The notes below the pieces were generated by a model that had not been told where the DNA came from, did no database searches, and worked only from the letters and a program-made list of their open reading frames with translations. Of a DNA stretch of 49,081 nt, positions 37,577 through 46,901 are shown in pieces (the stretch's first letter is position 1; every line of letters starts with the position of its first letter). The stretch lies in assembly GCF_001678495.1 (NCBI RefSeq), contig NZ_JTJL01000039.1, forward strand, positions 1 to 49,081, in the 5' to 3' direction. The DNA is from Gallibacterium salpingitidis. GTDB taxonomy: Bacteria > Pseudomonadota > Gammaproteobacteria > Enterobacterales > Pasteurellaceae. The position numbers were made by a program, and so were the translations under genes.

Positions 37577-39055
37577 ATGGCTAACTATTTCAATACATTA
37601 AACTTACGTCAAAAACTTGATCAATTAGGTCGCTGCCGTTTTATGGATCGTAGCGAATTTGCTGATGAAGCAAACTTCTTAAAAGGTAAAAAAGTAGTCA
37701 TCGTAGGTTGTGGTGCACAAGGTCTAAACCAAGGTTTAAATATGCGTGACTCTGGTTTAGATGTAAGTTACGCATTACGTAAAGAAGCGATTGCTGAAAA
37801 ACGTGCTTCATTCCAACGCGCTTCAGAAAATGGTTTTGTAGTAGGTAGCTATGAAGATCTTATTCCTCAAGCTGATTTAGTCATCAACCTTACCCCAGAT
37901 AAACAACACAGCAGTGTTGTAAAAGCAGTAATGCCACTAATGAAACAAGGGGCAGCACTAGGTTACTCTCATGGTTTAAATATTGTTGAAGTTGGTGAAC
38001 AAATTCGTCCAGATATTACTGTTGTAATGGTTGCACCAAAATGCCCTGGTACCGAAGTACGTGAAGAATATAAACGTGGCTTTGGGGTGCCAACGTTAAT
38101 CGCTGTTCACCCAGAAAATGACCCTAAAGGTGAAGGAATGGCAATTGCTAAAGCGTGGGCAGCAGCAACTGGCGGTCATCGTGCTGGTGTATTAGAGTCA
38201 TCTTTCGTTGCTGAAGTAAAATCTGACTTAATGGGTGAACAAACTATCCTTTGTGGTATGTTACAAGCTGGTTCATTAATTTGTTACGACAAATTAGTTG
38301 CAGATGGCAAAGATCCTGCTTATGCAGCACAATTAGTACAATATGGTTGGGAAACCATCACTGAAGCATTGAAATTAGGTGGTATCACCTTAATGATGGA
38401 TCGCTTATCTAATAGTGCAAAATTACGTGCATTTGAACTTTCTGAACAAATCAAAGCAATGTTAACCACTTTATTCCAAAAACATATGGATGACATTATT
38501 AGCGGTGAATTCTCTGCAACAATGATGGCAGACTGGGCAAATGGCGATAAAAACCTACTTACTTGGCGTGAAGAAACAGGTAAAACTGCATTCGAAAATG
38601 CGCCTAAATATGAAGGAAAAATTAAAGAACAAGAATACTTCGATAATGGTGTATTAATGATCGCAATGGTAAAAGCTGGGGTAGAACTTGCTTTTGATAC
38701 TATGGTTTCTAGCGGTATTATCGAAGAATCTGCTTACTATGAGTCTTTACACGAATTACCATTAATCGCCAATACCATTGCTCGTAAACGTTTATACGAA
38801 ATGAATGTTGTTATCTCTGATACCGCAGAATACGGTAACTATCTATTTGCTAATGTTGCAACACCAATTATGCGTGAAAAATTGGTACCTCAATTACAAA
38901 AAGGTGATTTAGGTGAAGCAACACCAACAGTAGAAATTGATAACATTACATTACGTGATGTCAATGATGCAATCCGTAATCACCCAATCGAAAAAGTGGG
39001 TCAAAAACTACGTGGTTATATGAAAGATATGAAACGTATCGTGGTGGTTGGTTAA
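37577..39055 (+). CDS. ilvC: Ketol-acid reductoisomerase (class II, long form)
   Basis: The second common step of isoleucine and valine synthesis: NADPH-dependent alkyl migration and reduction of acetolactate. At 492 aa it is the long gamma-proteobacterial form (491 in E. coli), with a duplicated C-terminal knotted domain. The nucleotide motif [13 protein letters not shown] is at about 38-50, followed by the NADPH-specific basic residues in [16 protein letters not shown]. The Mg-binding acidic residues lie in [15 protein letters not shown]. The ribosome site is AGGAG. A terminator follows the stop. Confidence 0.97.
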   Translation: MANYFNTLNLRQKLDQLGRCRFMDRSEFADEANFLKGKKVVIVGCGAQGLNQGLNMRDSGLDVSYALRKEAIAEKRASFQRASENGFVVGSYEDLIPQADLVINLTPDKQHSSVVKAVMPLMKQGAALGYSHGLNIVEVGEQIRPDITVVMVAPKCPGTEVREEYKRGFGVPTLIAVHPENDPKGEGMAIAKAWAAATGGHRAGVLESSFVAEVKSDLMGEQTILCGMLQAGSLICYDKLVADGKDPAYAAQLVQYGWETITEALKLGGITLMMDRLSNSAKLRAFELSEQIKAMLTTLFQKHMDDIISGEFSATMMADWANGDKNLLTWREETGKTAFENAPKYEGKIKEQEYFDNGVLMIAMVKAGVELAFDTMVSSGIIEESAYYESLHELPLIANTIARKRLYEMNVVISDTAEYGNYLFANVATPIMREKLVPQLQKGDLGEATPTVEIDNITLRDVNDAIRNHPIEKVGQKLRGYMKDMKRIVVVG

Positions 39056-39071
39056 TCTATAAGCTCTACAT

Positions 39072-39103
39072 AAAAAATAGTGGGAATGATCCCACTATTT
39101 TTT
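39072..39103 (+). terminator. Terminator after ilvC
   Basis: A 14-bp stem, AAAAAATAGTGGGA with TCCCACTATTTTTT, and a 4-nt loop lie 16 bp after the ilvC stop. The T-tract is part of the stem, so it can work on both strands. Confidence 0.93.
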
Positions 39104-39185
39104 ATTATAGCCAGACAATGTCTGGCTATAAAAACCATACGCTATGCGTATGGAATCAAAAAGCTTAAGCGGTGAACAAAAAAAT

Positions 39186-39235
39186 CCTCCGATATAATGA
39201 AAAAGGCTGACAACCAAACTTCATAATATAGGAGG
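39186..39235 (+). promoter_or_regulatory. Stem that hides the tnpA ribosome binding site
   Basis: CCTCCGATATAATGAA (39186-39201) can pair with TTCATAATATAGGAGG (39220-39235) with two mismatches. The GGAGG of the tnpA Shine-Dalgarno (39231-39235) is thereby buried. In Salmonella IS200 a similar leader stem represses transposase translation, so this is a conserved device. Confidence 0.75.
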
Positions 39236-39243
39236 AAATGCCA

Positions 39244-39714
39244 ATGGTAAGTAAGACCAATGACGACTCAAGTCTATCACACACAAGATGGAACTGTAAG
39301 TATCATATTGTTTTTATCCCCAAATTTCGTAGAAAGGCAATCTATGGGAAATTAAGGATGGATATAGGAAGTATATTGAGATAATTGTGCAATTACAAAG
39401 ATGTCGAAATAATAGAAGCACATGCGATGAAAGATCATATTCATATGCTGGTAAGAATCCCCCCCCCCCCGAAGCTGGCAGTGTCGAGCTTTATGGGCTA
39501 TTTGAAAGGGGAATCATCATTGATGATATTTGAAAGGCATGCGAACTTGAAATATAAGTATGGAAATCGGAATTTCTGGGCAAAAGGGTATTATGTGAGC
39601 ACAGTAGGTTTAAACACGAAAGTTGTAGAAGAGTATATCAGGAATCAAGAAAAGGAAGATATGATTTAAGATAATTTATCGAAGAAAGAATATGTAGACC
39701 CCTTTAAGGGGTAA
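39244..39714 (+). pseudogene. tnpA: IS200-type transposase tnpA with two in-frame stops
   Basis: Read straight through, this is a 156-codon Y1 HUH transposase frame, the usual IS200 length. The N-terminal part has LSHTRWNCKYHIVFIPKFRR, the HUH pair is in DHIHML, later blocks are SSFMGYLKGESSLM and KYGNRNFWAKGYYV, and the catalytic Tyr is in EEYIRNQ. TAA at 39382-39384, after GSILR where relatives usually have Gln or Lys before LC, breaks the frame at codon 47. A second TAA at 39667-39669 precedes the normal tail DNLSKKEYVDPFKG. Twelve consecutive C at 39459-39470 expand the IPP motif to IPPPP without shifting frame. It should be inactive without readthrough. Confidence 0.88.
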
Positions 39715-39802
39715 ATCACAAAGTTATTAAGCGGTTGTCAGTATTCACATGCCCCTTGAGGGACATGTGAAGTTTTAGGCCCTTATAGGGTAGCCGAAAA
39801 AC

Positions 39803-39821
39803 CGCACGTTTCACGTGCGGA
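39803..39821 (-). terminator. Terminator of the yiaK-sgbE operon
   Basis: On the minus strand CCGCACGT-GAA-ACGTGCGG is followed by TTTTTCGG, a compact intrinsic terminator 4 bp after the sgbE stop. The arms differ by one base from the Pasteurellaceae uptake signal AAGTGCGGT, whose inverted pairs often serve as terminators in Haemophilus. Confidence 0.88.
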
Positions 39822-39824
39822 TTG

Positions 39825-40520
39825 TTATTGTCCGTAATAAGCATTCTTGCCATGCTTACGTAAATAATGCTTATCGAGCAACACCTGTTGCATCGAATGA
39901 ACTTGTGGGTTTAATTGGTAACTCATAAAATTCATACAAGCAATTTCTTCTAAAACTACTGCATTATGTACTGCATTATGAGGATCTGTTCCCCAAGCAA
40001 ACGGACCATGTGAATTGACTAAAACAGCTGGGATGTCTTTTGCCTCGATACCTCTTTTATGAAAAGTTTCCACAATAACTTTCCCTGTTTCTAACTCATA
40101 TTCACCTTGAATTTCTTGTTCTGTCATCTTGCGTGTACATGGAATAGCTCCATAAAAATAATCAGCATGTGTGGTACCTAAAGCGGTTAAATCTAACCCT
40201 GCTTGTGCCCAGGCAGTAGCATGTCTTGAATGAGTATGAACAATCCCTCCAATTGTTGGAAATTGGCGATAGAGTTCTAAATGCGTGGGGGTATCAGAAG
40301 AAGGTTTTTTATTCCCTTCAACAACTTTACCTGTTGTTAAATCTACAACAACCATATCGTCAACCGTCATTATATCGTAATCAACACCGGAAGGTTTAAT
40401 AACCACTAATCCGGATGCTCTATCAATACCACTAACATTCCCCCAAGTGAAAGTGACTAAGCCATATCTAGGTAAATCTAAATTTGCTTCAAATACCTGT
40501 TGTTTTAATTGTTCTAACAT
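39825..40520 (-). CDS. sgbE: L-ribulose-5-phosphate 4-epimerase (SgbE/UlaF)
   Basis: It converts L-ribulose 5-phosphate to D-xylulose 5-phosphate at the end of the diketogulonate/L-xylulose route. The ATG at 40520 ([10 protein letters not shown]), 6 bp after AAGGAGG, gives 231 aa, exactly the E. coli size; the open frame extends 12 codons further into sgbU without support. Asp76, His95, His97 and His171 match E. coli AraD numbering. It overlaps the sgbU stop by 7 bp. It is a paralogue of araD at 24582. The symbol ulaF would be equally defensible; sgbE follows the neighbouring yia genes. Confidence 0.93.
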   Translation of the reverse strand: MLEQLKQQVFEANLDLPRYGLVTFTWGNVSGIDRASGLVVIKPSGVDYDIMTVDDMVVVDLTTGKVVEGNKKPSSDTPTHLELYRQFPTIGGIVHTHSRHATAWAQAGLDLTALGTTHADYFYGAIPCTRKMTEQEIQGEYELETGKVIVETFHKRGIEAKDIPAVLVNSHGPFAWGTDPHNAVHNAVVLEEIACMNFMSYQLNPQVHSMQQVLLDKHYLRKHGKNAYYGQ

Positions 40521-41374
40521 ATAATGCCTCCTTCTTGCATGTGATGCTCTATCCAACGTCTTGCATTAATAATTTCTGTTATAGGTTCCTCTGCTTTTTC
40601 AGTCCACATCTCAATTAAAAAAGCACCTCTATAATTTAAATTTTGTAATGTTCTAAATACATTAACAAAATCTACACACCCTTTACCAAAGGGCACATCC
40701 CTAAATTGTCCTTTGCAAGTTTTAGTAACAGCAAAAGTATCTTTTAAATGAATAGCTGCAATACGATCGACACCTAATGTTAATTCTTTAGTAACATCAT
40801 TACCCCATGCAGTTAAATTACCAACATCTGGATACACTGTGAACCATGGGGAAGCAAAACGTTTATCCCACTCTTTCCACTTCGTAATAGAATTCATAAA
40901 TTCAGTATCCATAATCTCTACGGCCAACATCACTTGATTAGCTGCAGCCCTTTCTATTGCCCAAGCTAAACCTTCTGCAAAACGATTTATTGTACCTTCA
41001 TCCTGTTCTTCGTAATACACATCATAACCAGCCAATTGAATAGTACGGATCCCAAGATCCACGGCCAATTGAATTGCTTTTTCCATAATGCTATAGGCTT
41101 GTTGGCGAATATTTTCATCACGACTACCAAATGGAAAACGACGATGTCCTGATAAACACATTGATGGAATAGTCACTCCAGTCTCAAGGATCTCTTTGAC
41201 AATTTCCAAACGTTGTTCCTTACTCCAATCCAAACGGCTTAAGCGTTCATCGGTCTCATCAATAGAAATTTCAACAAAATCAAATCCACAAACCTTTGCT
41301 ACTGCTAAACGCTCCTTCCATGTTAAATTTTTAGGGAGTGCCTTCTCATAAATACCTAACTTATGCTTTCTCAT
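40514..41374 (-). CDS. sgbU: L-xylulose-5-phosphate 3-epimerase (SgbU/UlaE)
   Basis: A 286-aa TIM-barrel metal enzyme that turns L-xylulose 5-phosphate into L-ribulose 5-phosphate. Family blocks are [51 protein letters not shown], and the metal-site residues in [20 protein letters not shown] and [10 protein letters not shown], ending in FLIEMW. It lies 21 bp after sgbH and overlaps sgbE by 7 bp. SgbU and UlaE are nearly indistinguishable by sequence; the yia context decides the name. Confidence 0.93.
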
Positions 41375-41395
41375 GTTATCTCCTACATAAATTAT

Positions 41396-42043
41396 CTATG
41401 ACCAATTTTGTTTGATTGCTTGTTGAAACTCTTGAGCCATTGCTGCACCATGTTCCCCAGTTAATCCTCTACCAGCAATAAAAGCTTTAACATTAAATTT
41501 ATTAAATAACGCTAGTGTTTCCGGTTCAATACCTCCAGTAATAGAAAGCTGTAACCCTAAAGACGATAGTTTCTCAATTTTCTCTAAATCAGCTTCAGTC
41601 CAACCAATTCCAGCTAACTCTGCATCTCGAGGACGGTGATAAATTGCTTGAGTAATACCTAAATCTACCCATTGTTTTGCATCTGCATAAGTCCAATGTC
41701 CATACAATTCGATTTGAATTTCACCACCAAATTGATCCGCTACTTTTTTACTTGCTTCGATTGTCGCAATATGTGCTGCTGCGGAAACCGTTATCCAATT
41801 GGTACCAGCTTCAAACGCCATTTTTGCCAATACCGAACCCGCATCTGTCGCTTTCATATCGCAAACTAAAATATGTTTCGGATATTTTTGTCTTAATTCT
41901 TTTACAGCTGACATACCTTTAGAAAAGGCAAGAATTGTACCAACCTCAATAATATCGATATAATCCTTTACTCCCTCAACACTGTTGATTGCTACATCCA
42001 TATCTTGGCAATCTAACGCTAATTGCAATAATGGTCTTGTCAT
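41396..42043 (-). CDS. sgbH: 3-keto-L-gulonate-6-phosphate decarboxylase
   Basis: A 215-aa orotidine-monophosphate-decarboxylase-superfamily enzyme that decarboxylates 3-keto-L-gulonate 6-phosphate to L-xylulose 5-phosphate. The Mg-binding block is ILVCDMKATDAGSVLAKMAF (the D-x-K-x-x-D triad). LALDCQDMDVA at the N-terminus and the phosphate site FIAGRGLTGEHGAA near the end are typical. It lies between lyx and sgbU, so the kinase product or its relative is the expected substrate. Confidence 0.94.
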   Translation of the reverse strand: MTRPLLQLALDCQDMDVAINSVEGVKDYIDIIEVGTILAFSKGMSAVKELRQKYPKHILVCDMKATDAGSVLAKMAFEAGTNWITVSAAAHIATIEASKKVADQFGGEIQIELYGHWTYADAKQWVDLGITQAIYHRPRDAELAGIGWTEADLEKIEKLSSLGLQLSITGGIEPETLALFNKFNVKAFIAGRGLTGEHGAAMAQEFQQAIKQNWS

Positions 42044-42076
42044 AACATCTCCAAAGTATTTTTCCTAATAAAATCA

Positions 42077-43561
42077 TTACACTAATGTTTTTAAAGCATT
42101 AACAAATTGAGTATAGCGATAGTATTTCTCTCGATATTTTTCATGTGCCGACCAGTCTGGTGAAACAACTAAGACTTCATGTTGTAATTGTTGTTGCGCA
42201 GTTGTAAAGTCCGGATATATTCTGCCACCAACCATAGCAGCTAATGCAGCACCTAAGCATCCTGTTTCCGACACGATAGGAATTTCAATTGGTAATCCGC
42301 TTAAATCTGCAAGCATTTGCATCCACACTTTTGATCTTGCCGGACCTCCAGTTAATCTTAAAACTTTTGTAGTAGGGAAACGTTTCAGCACTCGTTCCAA
42401 ATGAGTCATTAAACTAAAAAGCACACCTTCATAAACAGCTTGCAATAAATGTGCTGTGGTATGAAGAGACTGCAACCCATAAAAACCAGCACTCATTCCC
42501 AACCCAGCATTAGAACCATATAAGAAAGGAACAAACAAAATACTACTCTCAGCCTTTGGTAGTTCCTCTATCATTTGATTAATTTCGTCATAACTTAATT
42601 GTGGCCACTGTTTAGTAAACCACTCTAAATTTGCTGCTGATGTCGGGCTTGCTTCATGCACTAAAAATTGATTTCTTTGTGCATAACGCCCATAAACGAA
42701 AGGAAGTTTCTGTGACTCATCAATATAATCTGTAATTCCACTGACAACAGTCCACGTACCTAGAACAACATTTAACTTACTATTCTCTCCTTTTTGTTCA
42801 CATTGGATACCTGAACAAATAGCAGTAGAAACTACATCAAATAAACCTCCCATTACTGGAGTTCCAACAACTAATCCAGTTTCTTTCGCTGCCTTTTCTG
42901 TTAAATAACCTGCTATTTCTGACGATTGTATGATTGGTGCAAAACAAGGTATTACTTCTTCAATTCCTAATAAGGAAGCAAGTTGGGTGTCATATTCACC
43001 TGTTTGCATACTATAAAGATTAGATTCAGAAATATTCGTTACCTCACAAGCTATCTTTCCAGTTAAACAAAAACGTAGATAGTCATGAGACATAAATACT
43101 GTACCAATATTACTATAACATTCTGGCTGATGTTCTTTTAGCCAGCGTAAAATAGATACTGGATGCCCAGTCCAAAGCGTCTGACGAGTAATTGGATACA
43201 ATTTTTGTGGAATGTTTTGCTGTTGCCAATTTCTAACGATATCTAAAGAACGTTGATCAGATGATAAAATACCACGACCTAATGGCCGTTGTTGTTTATC
43301 CAGCAAAAATACCCCTTTTCCTTGTGCAGAAATACCAACACCTTTGACTAAACCTGGAGCAATATTACTCTGTTGTAAAACACCTTTAATAACACCTGCA
43401 CAACTAGACCATAATTCGTTTAAATCTCGCTCAGCCCATCCTTGATACTCATTAATTACTGTCAAATTTTTTCTAAAAGTACCGTACTCTTGCCCGTTAT
43501 CATCATAAATACCAGCTTTGATAAAGGTGCCACCACAGTCTATTCCAAGCCAAAATGCCAT
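42077..43561 (-). CDS. lyx: L-xylulose/3-keto-L-gulonate kinase
   Basis: An FGGY-family carbohydrate kinase, 494 aa (498 in E. coli LyxK). The phosphate loop is LGIDCGGTFIKAGIYD. Other family blocks are VGISAQGKGVFLLD, GRGILSSDQRS and the C-terminal LRLTGGPARSKVWMQMLADL with the nucleotide site. E. coli Lyx acts on L-xylulose and 3-keto-L-gulonate. It lies between the TRAP transporter genes and sgbH, the order seen in E. coli and H. influenzae, and so phosphorylates the product of YiaK. Confidence 0.94.
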   Translation of the reverse strand: MAFWLGIDCGGTFIKAGIYDDNGQEYGTFRKNLTVINEYQGWAERDLNELWSSCAGVIKGVLQQSNIAPGLVKGVGISAQGKGVFLLDKQQRPLGRGILSSDQRSLDIVRNWQQQNIPQKLYPITRQTLWTGHPVSILRWLKEHQPECYSNIGTVFMSHDYLRFCLTGKIACEVTNISESNLYSMQTGEYDTQLASLLGIEEVIPCFAPIIQSSEIAGYLTEKAAKETGLVVGTPVMGGLFDVVSTAICSGIQCEQKGENSKLNVVLGTWTVVSGITDYIDESQKLPFVYGRYAQRNQFLVHEASPTSAANLEWFTKQWPQLSYDEINQMIEELPKAESSILFVPFLYGSNAGLGMSAGFYGLQSLHTTAHLLQAVYEGVLFSLMTHLERVLKRFPTTKVLRLTGGPARSKVWMQMLADLSGLPIEIPIVSETGCLGAALAAMVGGRIYPDFTTAQQQLQHEVLVVSPDWSAHEKYREKYYRYTQFVNALKTLV

Positions 43562-43635
43562 TATTGCTCCCTACTATAATCAGGAGAGAGAACACATCCC
43601 CTCTCCAAAACATTTAAATAATGAATATGGTGAAA

Positions 43636-44613
43636 TTATTTTGCTAAAGCATCGACCGCTTTAATAAGAGCATCACCATTTTTCTCAATAAAGAATTGAC
43701 GTACAGGTTGTTCAACAATCGCCTTGAATGGTTGGACATCAACATTCTCAACAACTTCAACTCCAGCTTGTTTCATCTTATTTAAAATCTCAGCTTCTTT
43801 CTCTGCGTTAAGTTTACGCTGATACTGTCCAGCTTCTTGTGCAGCAGCAACAATGGCTTTTTGTACTTCAGGTGAAAGAGAGTCAAATTTAGCTTTATTC
43901 ATTACTACAATTAGTGGGGTATAACCATGGTTAGTTAGTGATAAGTATTTTTGTACTTCATAAAGTTTTGCTGACCACACAATACCAATTGGATGTTCTT
44001 GAGCATCTACCGCCTTAGTTTCTAATGCTGTATATAATTCAGATAATGGCATTGGCACTGGATTTGCACCTAATAATTGGAAGGCTTTAACATACATAGG
44101 ATTTTGATTGGTACGAATCTTTAACCCTTTAACATCATCAGGTTTATTAATTGGACGTTTAGAGTTAGTCATTGAACGGAAACCAACTTCCCAGAACGCT
44201 AAACCTTTAAGGCCTTTATCTTCTAACTCTTTAAGTAGTCCTTGCCCAATCTCTCCATCTAAAACACGATATGCATGTTCTTTATTTTGGAAAATAAATG
44301 GAATATCAATAACATTCAAATTAGATACTAAGCCACTAAAATTAGGCGAACCAGACATTTCAATATCAATCGTACCACCGCGAACACCACTAATCATTGC
44401 TTGTGCATTACCTAATGTACTATCTGGGAATAAGGAAAGTTTAATTTCCCCTTTAGTCTTTTCTTTTAATAATTCATCAAATTTTTTGGCTGCAAGATGT
44501 TGTGTATCACTTCTCGGTGCTTCATATCCAAAACGTAATGAAGTTGCAGCTTGAGCACTTACCGCAGCAGCAATTAAAGTTAAACTAGCAAAAAGAACTG
44601 TTAATTTTTTCAT
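43636..44613 (-). CDS. yiaO: TRAP transporter binding protein for 2,3-diketo-L-gulonate
   Basis: A 325-aa periplasmic DctP-type solute-binding protein with a Sec signal (MKKLTVLFASLTLIAAAVSAQA, cleavage near residue 22). It is very like E. coli YiaO: LRFGYE, HLAAKKFDELL, LFPDSTLGNAQAMISGVRGG, then the ligand-binding GLKIRTNQNPMYVKAF and DAQEHPIGIVWSAK. The Arg in KIRTN is the carboxylate-binding residue of TRAP proteins. It follows yiaN by 15 bp. Substrate is by homology and neighbours. Confidence 0.94.
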   Translation of the reverse strand: MKKLTVLFASLTLIAAAVSAQAATSLRFGYEAPRSDTQHLAAKKFDELLKEKTKGEIKLSLFPDSTLGNAQAMISGVRGGTIDIEMSGSPNFSGLVSNLNVIDIPFIFQNKEHAYRVLDGEIGQGLLKELEDKGLKGLAFWEVGFRSMTNSKRPINKPDDVKGLKIRTNQNPMYVKAFQLLGANPVPMPLSELYTALETKAVDAQEHPIGIVWSAKLYEVQKYLSLTNHGYTPLIVVMNKAKFDSLSPEVQKAIVAAAQEAGQYQRKLNAEKEAEILNKMKQAGVEVVENVDVQPFKAIVEQPVRQFFIEKNGDALIKAVDALAK

Positions 44614-44628
44614 TTTTTTCTCCTTAAA

Positions 44629-45909
44629 TTAAGGTTGTAGCCAATGGAAAGGCACTAAGACAAGAGCAGGAAAGAAGATAAACAACATCAACAATCCCAA
44701 TAACATTGTCATATACGGTAAAATTCCTTTTGCTGCCTGATCAAAAGGCAACTTAGAAACCCCCGTAATAACATTCAATACATTACCAATCGGTGGTGTA
44801 ATCAAACCAATAGATGTATTCAGAATAAATAACACACCAAAATAAACAGGATCGATACCGGCTTCATCAATCAAAGGCATTAACACTGGTGTAAGAATTA
44901 ATACTGTTGGTGTTAGATCCATCACCATACCAATAACAAATACAGCAACCATAATCACTACTAATAGCATTGTTGGTGAATCTAATAACGGTTCAAGTAA
45001 TTCCGTGATTTGTTGTGGTAATTCAGCGATAGTAATTAACCAACCTGATACTTGAGCAGCTGCAACAAGTAACATCACCACTGCGGTAGTTTTTGCGGAA
45101 GCAACTAAGACTTTATAAAGTTGAGAAATTTTTAGTTCACGATAAATAAATAATGATACAAATAATGCATAGAACGCAGCTACCGCACCTGCTTCTGTTG
45201 GTGTAAATATACCTAAACGGAATCCTCCAATAATGATCACAGGTAGTAATAATGCCCAGATACTATTTTTAAAAGAAATACATAACTCTTGTTTCGACGC
45301 TTTTGAGAAGGTCATTAAATTTAAACGTTTTGCCTGCCATGCCCAAAGAAGCGCTAAACATATTCCCATTAAAATACCCGGGAAAATGCCTGCTAAAAAA
45401 AGTTTTGTAATAGATACGCCACTACTAACACCAAAGATAATAAATGGAATTGATGGTGGAATAATTGGGGCAATAATTCCTGCTGCACCAATAAGTCCTG
45501 CAGAACGATTTATCGGATATCCTGTTGTCTTCATCATAGGAATCAACATTGCTGCAACTGCTGCCGTATCTGCAACAGCTGAACCAGATAAACTCGCCAT
45601 AATCATTGCTGCGATAATAGCAACAAATCCTAAGCCTCCACGTTTATGACCAACCAACTTCATTGGCAAATCAATGATACGTTTAGACAACCCTCCCTCA
45701 TTCATAATCTCACCAGCCAAGACGAAAAATGGAATAGCAAGTAAGGAGAAACTATCTGCGCCACTAACTAAATTTTGTGCCAAAATTTGTGGATCAAAAA
45801 CATCGAGATGAAACATTAATGCCACAGAACATACAATTAAGGAAAAAGCGACAGGAATACCTAAAAAAATACTTCCTAATAAGACAACGAGAAAAATAAA
45901 GATAGTCAT
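44629..45909 (-). CDS. yiaN: TRAP transporter large permease (DctM type)
   Basis: A 426-aa integral membrane protein with about 12 helices, the ion-coupled transport subunit. DctM features are FFVLAGEIMNEGGLSKRIID, GLGFVAIIAAMIMASLSGSA, IIPPSIPFIIFGVSSG and the C-terminal NTSIGLITPPIGNVLNV. Its ATG overlaps the yiaM stop by 4 bp (ATGA), indicating coupled translation of the two membrane subunits. It works with YiaM and YiaO to import 2,3-diketo-L-gulonate. Confidence 0.95.
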   Translation of the reverse strand: MTIFIFLVVLLGSIFLGIPVAFSLIVCSVALMFHLDVFDPQILAQNLVSGADSFSLLAIPFFVLAGEIMNEGGLSKRIIDLPMKLVGHKRGGLGFVAIIAAMIMASLSGSAVADTAAVAAMLIPMMKTTGYPINRSAGLIGAAGIIAPIIPPSIPFIIFGVSSGVSITKLFLAGIFPGILMGICLALLWAWQAKRLNLMTFSKASKQELCISFKNSIWALLLPVIIIGGFRLGIFTPTEAGAVAAFYALFVSLFIYRELKISQLYKVLVASAKTTAVVMLLVAAAQVSGWLITIAELPQQITELLEPLLDSPTMLLVVIMVAVFVIGMVMDLTPTVLILTPVLMPLIDEAGIDPVYFGVLFILNTSIGLITPPIGNVLNVITGVSKLPFDQAAKGILPYMTMLLGLLMLFIFFPALVLVPFHWLQP

Positions 45910-46388
45910 ACTTTTTCTCCTTTAAAAAAGATCACTGTATTTATCAACAAGCGAGATAGCAGTAAAAGTCCTACACATACACTCATTAGCACACTTGCTA
46001 AAAAACTAATGCCTGTTGGGATACTAGAAATTGGAGAAAGGTTATGCCAGTTAATAATCATCTGTTGATAACTACCAACAAAAATGAGATAGCAACAAGC
46101 CAGCATTATTACATCAGTACTTAAACTCAATAAACTCCGACCTTTTGCCGATAACTTCTCTGAAAGAATTGCAACATTTACATGAGAATCTTCCATAAAA
46201 GCTAAAATAGCCCCTAAAAAAATGACCCAAACAAATAAAAAACGAGATAATTCTTCTGTCATAGTAAAGCTAGTATTAAAACCATAGCGAAGTACGACAT
46301 TCCAAAAAACTAAACAAGACATCACTGCTAACATAACAGCAACACATATCTCTAATAGCTTTTTAATATATAAACTGAAACTCTCCAT
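45906..46388 (-). CDS. yiaM: TRAP transporter small permease (DctQ type)
   Basis: A 160-aa membrane protein with four hydrophobic helices, the small subunit of the tripartite transporter. The DctQ pattern is seen in VFWNVVLRYGFNTSFTMTEEL, LFVWVIFLGAILAFMEDSHV and the later helices. It follows yiaL by 10 bp and overlaps yiaN. E. coli YiaM is of similar length (157). Confidence 0.93.
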   Translation of the reverse strand: MESFSLYIKKLLEICVAVMLAVMSCLVFWNVVLRYGFNTSFTMTEELSRFLFVWVIFLGAILAFMEDSHVNVAILSEKLSAKGRSLLSLSTDVIMLACCYLIFVGSYQQMIINWHNLSPISSIPTGISFLASVLMSVCVGLLLLSRLLINTVIFFKGEKV

Positions 46389-46398
46389 ACTCCCCTCT

Positions 46399-46875
<477 letters not shown>

Positions 46876-46901
46876 CTATAAAAAATTGAATTAGTTAATA
46901 C

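Larger units (their letters stand above)
39106..39800 (+). mobile_element. Decayed IS200/IS605-type insertion sequence
   Basis: The space between the convergent ilvC and sgbE genes holds one IS200-like element. It starts with two tight hairpins (39106-39130 and 39135-39153), followed by a ribosome-site-sequestering stem and tnpA. A 3' tail contains further hairpins (about 39700-39714 and 39745-39770). There are no terminal inverted repeats, as is usual for this family. The ends are approximate. It stands alone, without tnpB. Confidence 0.75.

Noticed and set aside
39106..39153. Possible CRISPR-like or tandem terminators after ilvC
   Set aside because: These are two unrelated hairpins at the left end of an IS200-like element; no repeated units or spacers occur.
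44108..44554. 148-codon plus-strand frame in yiaO
   Set aside because: Antisense to a well-conserved binding protein and without any recognisable domain.
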